DNA of 64,000 nt from Pythium myriotylum (Eukaryota; Oomycota; Peronosporomycetes; Pythiales; Pythiaceae): the NCBI GenBank assembly GCA_023091665.1, contig JALJCQ010000001.1:868001-932000 (forward strand), written 5' to 3'. The translations under genes were made by a program, and so were the position numbers. Numbering within the stretch: position 1 is the stretch's first letter; each line of letters begins with the position of its first letter. The notes beneath the pieces are model-generated. The model was not told where the DNA came from and made no database searches. It saw only the letters and a list, made by a program, of their open reading frames with translations. This document shows positions 29,940 to 40,269 of this stretch, piece after piece.

Positions 29940-31993
29940 GCTTGGTTAACGATGCAAAACTGGAAATGGCGAGATTGAAGCATGCTCATCAAACAGAGGA
30001 GAGTGTTGGGTTCTCGGTGCGAAATCTTGCCACGCCTAGAGTAGGAGAGGGAACGCCCACGAGTGAGCTCATGCATCCTCGAGATCGACCTCCGGATACT
30101 GCGCAACCTCGACAAACGCAGGTCCGTGCGCCGAGACCAACTAGTCGGTTTTGCGATCCTGTGAAGACTGCAAAGGATCAGATATCTGATAAGAGTGTTA
30201 TGCTGCACCGACCTCCAACACACGGACCATAGCATTCTCGAAGTCTCTACGTACTGTATTGGGTTCACGGTCGCACCCACTCTGGCGACAGAGTGCGATA
30301 TCACCCATAATCACACGCTATTGTAATTGACTAGAACAGTTTGCTTGCTCACAATTCAGTCACTTCCTGATGGATCCATCCCATCATTCCAAGAAACGTG
30401 TTCGAGCCATCCTTCGTTAACAAGCATGCGTTTTGTCTGCTCTTGAGCACGTTGAATGTCATGTTGCAATGCGACAGTCTTGGTCGTGGGGCATGGCGCG
30501 ACCCGGGCTGACTCGCGCCATTGGGCTCGAACGCACGAGAATGTCGCCATCCTTCGAACGCAAGTCCTTCGTGGAAGGTGCAAGGGTTTTCCAGCTCCTT
30601 GTCACACCTCATTGGATCCCCACAGCGTCCCGTCTCCTGACCATTCAGTACAGTACTGTACGAACAGGACGGAAGGTACTCCGACTTTTCTTTGCTCTTG
30701 CGCGCACGGTCACTGTTTGGGTGCGTTCGACCAGAGTCGGTGCGCGCGAGCCACGTAGCGTTCAGAACGACTGATCGACGTTGATCGTGTTTACAGAACC
30801 ACCGGAAGAGGACAGTGCGGGCCAAATTCTGTGTTCCACTCGAGATCCTGGGAAAGATCTCACTGGTTTCATTCAGCACAAGTTCGAGCCTTGACATCTA
30901 CGCTAATGACTCTATAACCAACCTCGATCCTAGTGTCTTGGATAGAGGCTGGCATCGAGGCACGCACCCAAGAAATTGACTGCCTCGAGAGAGCTGGCCT
31001 CGAGATATTTCTCTGAAGACATGTGGCTGACTCTCCTTTCTGACGGATGAAACGCCTCGCGAGACGATAGCGCAAGCCCGTGTTCAGATCAAGAGGCGAG
31101 TGCCCCACCCTACGTCCACGTAATTCCCCACATGGTCCAAGTTTTTTTTCCTGGTAAGTGGGTCCTCGTCGGAGGATCATACACACTGTAGATCATGAGA
31201 GCACCAACGATCCTTGTAAGCTCTGATTCGCATTTTTACAAACTGCGCGATGTCGATTATAATACAATGCCTCAGTAGCAGTATACTGTATGAAATGGGT
31301 GTTTGCTGTCGACTTTTAGCAGACCCCAACGGTAGAAATTGTTTCTGTCGTCACTTTGGTTGCTTTTTCGGGACAAGAATGTGGCGATTCCGCCCATCAT
31401 GGCCGTCGGTTGGAACAACATGCCCCTTGGGGACCCTTTTTATTTTTGACGAGTGGGACTTTACAATTCAGTCGAAAATCGCTCACGCCATCTTCCCGAG
31501 TGACATGGCCAAACCTCGTTCGTGGTCGGGAAGACGATGAACCCAGCGTCTTGATGCTTCCCGGTCCGACGTGGGCCACCACCCAGTGGTGGGGCATGAG
31601 GTCAGCCTGAGACTAGGCCTCCAACACAAGAGGCCCTAGCGCCAGATCAGCCATCGTGTGGTCGTGCGTTCGTCCGTACATCCCGTACAGTAAAGTGCAG
31701 AGCTGACCCTGCCCAACTTTTCTGCCGCGAAAGATTACCTTCCTCTTATTATAGTTTCGGTGGTTGCTTCGGGGAGTCTGATTTTTTTGCTGGTTTTCAA
31801 CAGCACCCCTCAGGAGCTCAAGCTGACTAGCGTTTAAAACACGAGTCAAGCCAAACCCGTCGTATCTTTCACCTCCTTTTTTCTTCTTCTCTCACATGAC
31901 TTGTCCGCACATTCAGAACCCCCGAGCCAGCTCCCTCGACGATCGCAATGGCGTCGCTCCAGCTCATTCCCCAATTCTCTTCGAAGCACAAGC
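29940..31993. other. Gene-poor stretch
   Basis: No supported gene in 2.05 kb. Several open frames of 80-180 codons exist on both strands but lack domains, introns or conserved partners elsewhere in the window. Confidence 0.45.
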
Positions 31994-32395
31994 ATGCCGT
32001 CGCCAACCAAGTTGACCGACTGGGCTCCCCACTATGGATATCTCCTGCAGAACGGTCTCGCCTTTGAAACGAGGGATGCCGCGCTTCAGTTCGCGCAAGA
32101 CTACGCCTTCCGAAACAACGTGGAGCTGCGCGCGGATCGGACACGAAGAGGCGGCAAAAGCCACCTGTACCGTTGCTCGGACGAGCGGTGCCCGTTCTTC
32201 ATAAGCCTTCTCAAGCGCAACTCCAAGAAGGACCGACGATGGTTCGTATCAAAATTCAGCCAGCACCGCGCCAACTGCAACTCGACGTCTCGCGCCGCTG
32301 ACAGCTCCCGCTACACTCGACCAGTCACTGATCCCGCCGAATCCCGCTTTGTCGATGAAATCATGAACTTGTTGGCAGACTCTTACTCAAACTGA
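31994..32395 (+). CDS. Stand-alone MULE-type zinc-binding domain protein, copy 2
   Basis: A 133-aa protein. MPSPTKLTDWAPHYGYLL is followed by GLAFETRDAALQFAQDYAF, a basic patch RRGGKSHLYR, C-x4-C (CSDERC), core RRWFVSKF, and H-x3-C (HRANC) then NSTSRAA. All ligands are intact. It is similar over its whole length to copy 1 and to the N-terminus of the 690-aa MULE-like protein, but it is the most diverged at the core (WFVSKF). ATG 31994 is the first in frame. Confidence 0.7.
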   Translation: MPSPTKLTDWAPHYGYLLQNGLAFETRDAALQFAQDYAFRNNVELRADRTRRGGKSHLYRCSDERCPFFISLLKRNSKKDRRWFVSKFSQHRANCNSTSRAADSSRYTRPVTDPAESRFVDEIMNLLADSYSN

Positions 32396-33496
32396 TTCTA
32401 CCAGTTCTCTGCGTGTGTTCGGCTCCTGCGTGTCTTCCCCAACGAGCCAGGCTTGAACCCTCCTTCACTCGAGTGTGGATTCTACCCATAGTATCCATCC
32501 AAACAATTCATGAGCCACTTGTCTATTTACTTCGTGAATGTTAACTAAATCGAAGCACAGCCTCCTTTGCCTGAAAGATTGCCTTGAATGTCACAGATTC
32601 GCTATCAATCCCTCGCTCCGATTCCCGAGGGAGCAGAAAACACTACTGTACGGTCAAGCCCAAGCCCCTCGGTGCGTCTTCGAAGCGTGAATGCTGATGA
32701 CAGATGTGGCTTTTGCTTCAAACTTTACACACAAAATAGCGTCTCGATTAGCGGACACTGTGGTGAAGAGAACAGCCGAGATCATCATGCTACGGCCACC
32801 TTCCCAACGACAAGGATTAGAATGATGACTGAGTTTCCCGCGACGAGGCAACTATTAATAATCACGAGGCTCATGTGACGCATCTGATGCCAATCATGAA
32901 CAAGTTGTGGCCGCGAGTGCAGAAGCCAGCCATTGGTCGTAGACAGCAGGCTGTGCAGACCTGAGAGATCTTCACTAGCGGATTGCGATGCCAGGTCTGG
33001 AGTAGAAAACCTTGGTGTAATTTATTTGCCGATGCCAACTCCATTTTTCAACACTCGTGAGGACGCGGTTCGCATGACAAAGTTCATTCACATAGAAGAA
33101 AATTCTTCCACGAATAATTTCGGTGTATGTCAGCATCCCAGCTTCAAACAAAAGGCCACAGAGTGAACGCAGCGCTCTTACACTACTCTCGAACTGTCCT
33201 TCGCAAAAAAAAAAGAAAACACACACACATAAGAAACTCATAGGGGATTTCGCTCGCTTGCACGTGAGTCGCTTTGTTGAGGTGGTGATCTGCACGGTCT
33301 CGGGTATGCGTGAATGGCAAGTTGGAAGGGAGGTGGCCTGAGCAACAAATAAACCGTGTGCGTATGAGCTTTTTCGGACTCAGTCAATACATGTGGATCT
33401 CCAACACTGCAACGAAATGTGAGCTTGCACTCTTTGTCATCGCCAAGGCCACGAAATGCACATGCTGAGTGTGGGAGCGTCTAGTGGATTCAAGAC
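32396..33496. other. Gene-poor stretch
   Basis: No supported gene in 1.1 kb. It contains a short A-run and CA-repeat near 33206-33233. Confidence 0.45.
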
Positions 33497-33790
33497 AAAG
33501 GTCATGCGGTACACGAATGTGCTTGGTTGTGGTGGTGTGCACGACCTGGAGAGAACCTCTTTTGGTCGAGCTGATTCCTTACTTCAGTGTTGATTGCCTT
33601 CATTACTAGCTCGATGTATGCCGCAGCATAGTCCATGGGAGGCGAGCTGGCAGGTGTTACTGGGTGCATGGAGGGCATGTGCATAGAAATCGCTGGCAAA
33701 TCTGCGTTGACACGACTCGAAGTCAAGATAATTAGTCCAGCTGCAGAAGCTTCACTCTTCGACGCACACTTAACGTCCACCAACAGTGCT
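33497..33790 (+). pseudogene. Fragment of the Crinkler-header-like / hydrophobic-segment family, copy 2
   Basis: This matches the second half of copy 4: the DNA around aaggtcatgcggtacacga corresponds to the exon-1 end and intron start of copy 4 (63056-63072). The plus strand then encodes a diverged hydrophobic helix and the Gly-rich segment MGGELAGVTGCMEGMC, with an in-frame stop (tag at 33631-33633) where copy 4 has Val-Gln. The header domain is missing, the intron acceptor is not recognisable and key glycines are changed. A relic, broken by truncation and a stop. Confidence 0.65.
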
Positions 33791-34230
33791 GCTGGGTCAT
33801 GCGCAATCGGGAGAGATGACGTGGCACGCCATGTTGCACACGCCAGCCTGAGCTCAGAGCAGATCGCACTGGGAATTCACCGACAAGGAAAAGTAACATG
33901 AGCGAAATGGCTGAGCCCCACCTTCCAAATAATATCACAGCCTTGATGAATTATGGTTCGCATATTGAACTGGCAATTCCGTCAAGATAAAAGTGAGCAC
34001 GACGAAGCTGGCAAAAAAGATTCAGGCAAAGAAAGGTAAAAGTTATCATCAGCATCAATTCGTACCTACCAGAATTGTACAATTGTCAAAATAGCACCCT
34101 ACCGTGTATGAGCAGCGGTAGTAGCGATCTCGCGGTCCAGAAAGAGAATCGAGATTGACAGCGATCATTCAAGTAGGGCCATCATCCAGTGCAATCTTTC
34201 CGTGTTGGGGTTTGAGATTCCTCACCCTAC
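33791..34230. other. Intergenic region
   Basis: Nothing supported in about 440 bp between the relic and the 3' end of the SRP receptor gene. Confidence 0.4.
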
Positions 34231-35080
34231 CTAGTAGTTCTTCAAGATGAACGTGGAGAGCTCACCGAGCTCGCCTTCCTTCGCGCTGCACGAAACGAAA
34301 GTCACAGGACACGGAGCATCCACACCAAAGTCGAACGCGACGCCGTCACGACCGACAGCTACGCGGTCGCTGGCCTTGTTGGTCTTCTGCTTGAGCTCAG
34401 TGAGCTCCTTCTCGAGCTCGGCGCGCACGACATCGACGCTCGCGGCGCTCGGAAGGTCGGTTTTGTTGCATGCGATTGCCATGACAGGCGAGACCTCACG
34501 CACCGTTGGGTTAGTGAAGATGTCGAGCAGGAACTCCGCGCTCTTACGGAAGGACGCCGCGTCGGCCGCGTCCACGACAAACGCGATGATGCCGGCGGTC
34601 GCGTAGTGGCTCAGCACGCGACTGGAGATGGAGAGAAATAACAACGGAGTCAGAGAAACTGTGGGATAATACGTGTGACTCGTTCCGACGAAGACGAAGT
34701 ACGTACGAGCGGAGTCGCACGTGGCCTGGAAAGTCGAAGACCGTGACGAACGGCTTGGACTTGAGCGTGTTGTACTTGGGCTGCATGGGGAACTTGGCGC
34801 CGAACTCTTCATGGGACGGCTCGGTCTCGGCGAAAAAAGCGCCCTCGCGCAGCTGGCGGAAGATGGCCGTCTTGCCGGCGCCCGTCGCGCCCAGCAGCAG
34901 CGTCGTCTTGCGCTTGGGCGGCGGCCGCACGACGTGGAGCACGAGCAGCACGAGCAGCGCGCCGTAGACCGCGAGCACGGCCGCGACCAGCAGGAAGAGC
35001 TGCTTCGGGTAGCCCCAGACGGTGCCGTACTCGTCCGAGTTGACGAAGCGCGAGAGCGCCTGGAGCAGCGCAGTGTACAT
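34231..35080 (-). CDS. SRPRB: Signal recognition particle receptor subunit beta, two exons
   Basis: Exons 34707-35080 and 34231-34621 (minus strand; 85-bp GT-AG intron) give 254 aa. The protein anchors the SRP receptor alpha subunit in the ER membrane through an N-terminal helix (LFLLVAAVLAVYGALLVLLV, about residues 28-47). The GTPase motifs are G1 GATGAGKT, G3 DFPGH, G4 NKTD and G5 SAKEG. It ends FILKNY. The intron falls between RLRS and RVLSHYATAG, and splicing restores this conserved stretch. It is an ordinary housekeeping gene embedded in the repeat-rich array. Confidence 0.92.
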
Positions 35081-35342
35081 GGCGGCGGTGGCGGCGGGTG
35101 GGCGACTTGAGAGGGAGAGAGGTGGGGAAACCTTTTAGCCAATCAGAAGATCATCTGTGACGTGAGATTCAGAAACAACAACGAATTGGATTTGCATGCA
35201 TTGAAGAAGAGCAGAAATGCAGAGGACTTAAAGCGTGTGAGTGGGGATGGCGAATGGAACGAGTGGCGGTGTGAGGGTGTAGAGCGCGCTGTGCGCTGGT
35301 TTCGTGGGCGCGCGAACGTGGCGCCTGGGCAGGTGAGTGTTG

Positions 35343-35840
35343 TCAGTCGGAGTCGAACATACCGGACAGCCAGTAGATGTCGACCTCCGAGAATGGTTCA
35401 ATGGGAGCCCCACCTTGCCCGTTCTGGCTTTGGTCACCAGACTCTAGCGCTTGAAGTACTGCAGTCGGTCCGCTCGGTAACGTTTGCGCGTCCATCTTCC
35501 ATTGGCGTCGTCGTGGGAGACGTGGAGCCCGGCGTTGCGCTTGGGTGCGTCGTCTCGGAGCGTCAGCTGTCGATGTGCACGACTCGGCGTGGGTCTCGTT
35601 GAACGAAGACACATACCAGGTGCCGTCTCCGCGCTTGTAGAGCTGGATGTAGAACTCTGTGCAATTCGCGTCGGTGCAAATGGACTTGCGGCTTCTGCCT
35701 CCATGCGGTTCCTGCACTGCAAGGGTCTTGTTGCGTTCCCGAGCGTAGTTAACGACGAAGTGGCGTCCTTGGGCAGCGTCGTGGAACCGCATGCCTTGCT
35801 GCAGATCGAAGTTGCGTCCGGGAGTCGGCCACGTCTCCAT
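35343..35840 (-). CDS. Stand-alone MULE-type zinc-binding domain protein, copy 3
   Basis: A 165-aa protein starting METWPTPGRNFDLQQ. It has GMRFHDAAQGRHFVVNYA, a basic GGRSRKSI, C-x4-C (CTDANC), core TWYVSSFNETH, H-x3-C (HAESC) and TSTADA. A basic tail (about residues 100-130, rich in Arg) and a C-terminal extension of 40 residues are unique to this copy. The first in-frame ATG is 35840; upstream the frame stays open but has no ATG. Intact. Confidence 0.7.
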   Translation of the reverse strand: METWPTPGRNFDLQQGMRFHDAAQGRHFVVNYARERNKTLAVQEPHGGRSRKSICTDANCTEFYIQLYKRGDGTWYVSSFNETHAESCTSTADAPRRRTQAQRRAPRLPRRRQWKMDAQTLPSGPTAVLQALESGDQSQNGQGGAPIEPFSEVDIYWLSGMFDSD

Positions 35841-36905
35841 TGCTGACTGTTGTCGACTGGGTGTTGGTGGTTGAGCGCTAGTCGAAGAGTGAGACCGATC
35901 TGTCAGCGTGGTGTGGGCTTCTGACCTGGTCGGATGCGGCGGACCGCGGCGACTCACGAACACTCGTCGCCCGGCTTGGGGATGTTGCTGGAACAACTTG
36001 AATTGGCGCGGACGCAGACCAGGCTCGCCAATCGTCGGGGTGTTGTATCCGGCGAGAGACCGGACGCACGGCACCCAACCCCAAGCGGCATCGTTGATTC
36101 GTCAAACGCCATCGACTGAGACCATTCGCCGAAGACAACAACAGAGAACATTGCAGCACTAAAAGCACACAAAGTCGGACACCACCGCGCTACGTGTATA
36201 GGCACTGCACTGGGCCCAGACGACATGCCACGACGGAGCCCTCAGACGGGCAACCACCACTCCAAAACCAGAACCCAGGGTGTCCCCCGGTGTTCTCGCG
36301 CATGCTCCGTTTGCTTGCTTGGGATGGGCTTCTTTGTGCGGGGGTGTCGGTGAGACAGCGTCAGTTCAGTGTTGTTTGTAGGACCTCTCGAAAGATCCGA
36401 TCCCGTTCCTTCCCGCAGTTCAAGTTGCAGTTCGTAAGCTTCAGTGGAGTCACCAGTGGAAAACCAAGTACCCGTGGAATGTAATCGTCATCAAGTACAG
36501 TAAGGAAGCGAGAAAATATATTTCTATACAGTTCAGGAATACATAAACATACCTTTGACGTTTGATATACCGCCTATCTTGAGGACTTGATGCTGTTGAC
36601 TATTTGGCGTCGAAACAATCCTTCCATGGATCTCGGCCATCCTGATGGGCGATTTGGCGTGCGTACGTCACCCCGGATCCTCAATGGATATCGTGCTCCA
36701 GTTCCCTTCCTCAACGGAACCCAGAAGGATACTCCCTCGTTGCATTGGAGAATAAAATTCTCTGTGCAGCGAGGGAGTATTGGGTCCCCTATCGGATGGG
36801 AGTCCGACCAGCGACGTCGATTCCCTCGCTGGATGTGGTAAAGAGAACACTCCGACGTCTGAACAATACCACACCCCATTCTCGATTTCACAACGTGTAC
36901 CAGAG
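35841..36905. other. Spacer between divergent copy-3 genes
   Basis: No supported gene in about 1.07 kb. This divergent spacer presumably contains both promoters. An imperfect hairpin with a 3-base loop lies at 36729-36780, ending 126 bp before the next start. Confidence 0.45.
36729..36780. repeat. Imperfect hairpin with AAA loop
   Basis: The left arm begins atactccctcg and the right arm ends cgagggagtat; inner parts pair with several mismatches around the loop aaa. It resembles the other three-base-loop hairpins in this window. Confidence 0.6.
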
Positions 36906-37586
36906 ATGCCCACCGTCAATTGCTTGGTCGCGGGAGATCCAGTCATCCACCGCATCCCAGCGTTGGCTACGACGACGCTGGAAGAACTCAAAAGCCGAGT
37001 CGCATTAGTGTCGCCCGTCTTGTCTGGTATTCCACACGGAAGCTTTGCTATCTGCGTCGCGCAGCGTCGCCCCGGAGTATGGCTCTGTGCACACGACCGC
37101 GAAGTCAAGGACATCAAGAGCGCGTCCAACCTTCAAGTCCTCCGTGGCGGGTTGGTAGACCGGATCCAGGAAAGTGCAACAGTCGATGAGCTCCTCGGCT
37201 CTTCTCCTGGTGATGGGACCATCATCCATCTGATCGCAGTCCCTCTGGGCGACGCGAAAACGGTCATGGAGTACACACGTGAGTTCGAATGTGGTTGCCT
37301 GCCTCTCTCTCATCACGTTTTTACTAACGCACTCCATGGCTTATTAATAGACTGCATCTGCTGGCTGCGTCGACTCCTCGTCGCCGCGGGAGTCGCTTTC
37401 GTTCCGAGTTCGATTTGGGCTGGTGTGCAGTCTGTCGGCGGCCAGCCCGTGGGGATCGCCGGATGCGTAGCAGGCGCGTGCACGGCGCTCGCAAGTGGGT
37501 TGAACTTCGCGATCCCGCGCCTCGAGGCGAGAAAAGTGCGGGCTGCTGCCGAAGCCTCTCAGCCCGATGGGTCTGAGGGAGTTTGA
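36906..37586 (+). CDS. Crinkler-header-like / two-hydrophobic-segment protein, copy 3 (two exons)
   Basis: Exons 36906-37278 and 37351-37586 give 202 aa. The 72-bp intron has GTGAGT, a branch-site-like tactaac and TAG. Because it is a multiple of three with no stop, the frame is also open unspliced. The header matches the family: Cys6, VAG 8-10, VWL at 58-60, ATVDELL, IHLIAVPLGD. After the intron come CICWLRRLL, a hydrophobic helix, then GVQSVGGQPVGIAGCVAGAC and AIPRLEARKVRAAAEA. Intact. Best-supported member because all splice signals are canonical. Confidence 0.72.
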   Translation: MPTVNCLVAGDPVIHRIPALATTTLEELKSRVALVSPVLSGIPHGSFAICVAQRRPGVWLCAHDREVKDIKSASNLQVLRGGLVDRIQESATVDELLGSSPGDGTIIHLIAVPLGDAKTVMEYTREFECGCLPLSHHVFTNALHGLLIDCICWLRRLLVAAGVAFVPSSIWAGVQSVGGQPVGIAGCVAGACTALASGLNFAIPRLEARKVRAAAEASQPDGSEGV

Positions 37587-38014
37587 GCGACAACCTATGT
37601 TTCGAGTGACAACAGTAGTCCAGTATCAGCAAGACAGGAGGTTTTTAGGGTGTCCACAGAAGTGATGGCCAGGCGTGGTCTCCCCCGTGGCGTCCACCAC
37701 GCTTCTCTTGACCCGACATTGCATATTCAAAGCCATAGACGTTCACTGGTACCCCCCACGGGCTATACCAACAAGCGCAGGCACTGGCTGGTCCTCTCGG
37801 GGCACGTCAATGGACATGGCATCCGTGCGCCAACAACAAGATGGCTGACTCGCTGGTTAATCGCGCTCTGCAGACGCGCACCAGCCTACATGTCAACCAC
37901 GTCACCTCTAGTGTAGGTCACGATGACCTGCCACACAAGCTCCTCAACGACCTACGTCCGTGGTGGACCTCTCAGGCCCCCCACGTTGAGCTTCAGTAAG
38001 TCGCTTGATCGAAG

Positions 38015-38036
38015 CCCCCCCCCCCCCCCCCCCCCC
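38015..38036 (+). repeat. Poly-C homopolymer run (22 C)
   Basis: Twenty-two consecutive C residues, second such run in the window. Confidence 0.8.
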
Positions 38037-38792
38037 TCCCAAGCTATTAGGATTCACTAGTTGAACTCAATAGACTTCATTTGCATCATCATCATCATAG
38101 GCGTTCACACAGTTGTAACCCAATAGACTCCAACTTTCATCCGTCCAGGCGTGGTCTGTTTTGCAATACACAGTGGATTTCTCTGACAGTACTACATTGT
38201 CTGAATGATGGCGGTTTCCCACTCTCGCACGTCATTTGAAGGTAGACTGACAGGAAGGAAAGATCTTAAAGCTCCAAGCATCGACAGAAACCACTCGAGA
38301 GACGTTCTTCGATCCAAAGGCACCACCTTTGTCATCCGGCCGTGTCTACGCTACAATGAGAGTTTTCGTGACGAAGTTCACGCCAACTATGTCTGTACGA
38401 TACCTCAAGGAACTGGTGGATTCGCTTGTGTACCAGTCGATCAATTAGACTTCTACCCCTGCATAGCACGACGACGTGAATCTACAGCCTTTGGACCCAC
38501 TGTTGGAGATCGATGAGGTTTCCTCGCATGAAGGGCTCATCGTCGAAGTGCTACAATGCGAGGCCGTTGGAGCCAATAGGAGAAGTCAAGTACCAACATA
38601 TGAACAGCGAACATTGTGGCAAGCCGCTCGGCCAAATGGGTTCCGGTTCCTATAGAGCATCAATCTACAGAATGAGTGATTTTCTTAGGAAGTGGTCGTA
38701 AGCATTATTCGAACAATCATTACAACAGCGTTTCGAAGACTGTATCAATTGTCATTCTGTTGGACACGACTCGGGCGAATGGATTTCAGAAG

Positions 38793-38827
38793 GATCCACA
38801 CTTCACAATAATTGTGAAGTGTGGATC
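38793..38827. repeat. Perfect hairpin, 16-bp stem, 3-base loop
   Basis: Arm gatccacacttcacaa is exactly complementary to the other arm around the loop taa. Confidence 0.92.
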
Positions 38828-38838
38828 TCTCGCAAAGT

Positions 38839-38895
38839 CACACCAAAAGCTATCCGCGTGATCAATTATTGATCACGCGGATAGCTTTTGGTGTG
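38839..38895. repeat. Perfect hairpin, 27-bp stem, 3-base loop
   Basis: A 57-bp perfect palindromic structure. The 27-base arms (38839-38865 and 38869-38895) pair without mismatch around the loop tta. It begins 12 bp after the previous hairpin. Confidence 0.93.
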
Positions 38896-39359
38896 TCGAT
38901 TCGCTCCTGATGGCACATATTTCTTGATGTTTGTTCAGATAATCTCCGCATGGTAGAACTTGCTAATTGTCTTGCCGATGGGAACTAGAACCATAAAGTA
39001 CCTGTTATCTTCCTTCTGTTTTCTTTGGTCATTATCATTCACATGCATTCGTCAAGACCAAGGATACGCACGAAGATGCTGGTGCTGCAAGCAGTATGCT
39101 AAGACGACCGGAGCCTGGCACCGTGATGCCTACGAGCGTTATTTGTTGCCATCCATGCGAGAATAATGTCGCGGCACTGAAGAGTGTAACAGCATAATAC
39201 ATGCATCGTGTTCAAGGGAAGTACTTAAGTGGATCAAACGTCGGGACTGGGTGAAAATAGACTGCGGGTAGATATCCGAATGTGGACTCAGGTGAAGTGA
39301 GTTGTTGAAGTGGAGCCAACCGAGGACTCGTTGGCAATGGTCGGTTGCTATAAGGAAAC

Positions 39360-39812
39360 TCAAACCGATATGTCACGACACAACGCTTCAAGATCGACTT
39401 CGACAAGGTCGGTGGAGGAGGCGCCTGAAGTTTCAATCGCTGGAGTCCCGCGTTCCGCATGCGATGCCTCGGGCGGGGCAGTCGCGAGGGATCGTCGACG
39501 TAACCGCCCATCTACTGACGCTGTCGACGTACATGAGACGTGGTGGCTCTCGTCGAAAGAAGAGACATATCAAGTCCTGTCGGTGTCGGAGTGCCTTCTA
39601 TACAGCTGAATGAAGAACGGGCACCTTGTATCTGCGCACTTGGACCTGCGGTTTTTGCCGCCCCGTGTCACCACCCGCAGCGTCTTGTTGTGCTCGGTAG
39701 CGTACCCGTCGACAAACTTGTACGCGGTCCTGGATGTTTCAAAAATCCAGTCGCGGGTCAGGCGATGGCCGTGTGCTGGAGTCCAGACGATTGCTCCGAG
39801 GCGTTCGTCCAT
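39360..39812 (-). pseudogene. Stand-alone MULE-type zinc-binding domain gene, copy 4, with in-frame TGA
   Basis: From ATG 39812 the frame reads MDERLGAIVWTPAHGHRL, a lead-in, basic GGKNRRSK, C-x4-C (CADTRC) and RHSDTDRT, then meets TGA (39570-39572). The frame continues in register as YVSSFDESHH and a terminal C-TSTA to a stop at 39360. Every other family member has Trp (TGG) at the TGA position, so one base change created the stop. The upstream half lacks the H-x3-C ligands and would not fold as a zinc domain. A relic unless the stop is suppressed or a sequencing error. Confidence 0.72.
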
Positions 39813-40269
39813 GCTTCTACAAGCGAGTAAGACACTGTAACTTGATCCCTTCGAGCCTTCTTGCCAGACCGGCAAGAAAACAACAATGATCTGTTCGGCC
39901 AGTGAGTGGGTGGCATGTCCAGACATCCTATGGCGCACCATACGAAGTGGTCGAGACTTGTTCCCCCCCCAGCTGAGCAGCAGCCACCGCATCACATCTT
40001 TGTGATTGGTCGCATCAGAAGATGATAGCCAATCGGAAGATCCAGTCAATCTCCATTCGCAAACAAAAGCGAAAGCGTTCATCAACACGTCTGGCCCCGT
40101 CGGCTCCGCGGCCCCATCAGCTGGTCTTGAGTTCCAGAAGAATTCAGCTGCGTGCTGTGTGTGCCATCGCTTCAGCGGAAGTGAGGACGGAGATGATGAT
40201 GATGAAAGTTGGAGTCTATTGCGTTACGTCTGTGCGAACAGCTATAGCTAGGAATGTGCAGGGGGGCGC
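39813..40269. other. Spacer between copy 4 and the retrotransposon 3' end
   Basis: No gene seen. The 3' end of the retrotransposon should lie near the right edge; no poly-A tail is evident. Confidence 0.4.

Larger units (their letters stand above)
37587..39359. other. Gene-poor stretch with poly-C run and paired hairpins
   Basis: No supported gene in 1.8 kb. It holds a 22-C run (38015-38036), a CAT-repeat near 38084-38098, and two adjacent perfect hairpins (38793-38827, 38839-38895). Confidence 0.5.

Noticed and set aside
30349..30897. Minus-strand open frame of about 180 codons
   Set aside because: No domain, no paralogue in the window, and no intron or promoter signal; typical of chance frames in this GC-balanced stretch.
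38084..38098. CRISPR-like or minisatellite array
   Set aside because: Only a short CAT trinucleotide run; no spacers or regular repeat units anywhere in the window.
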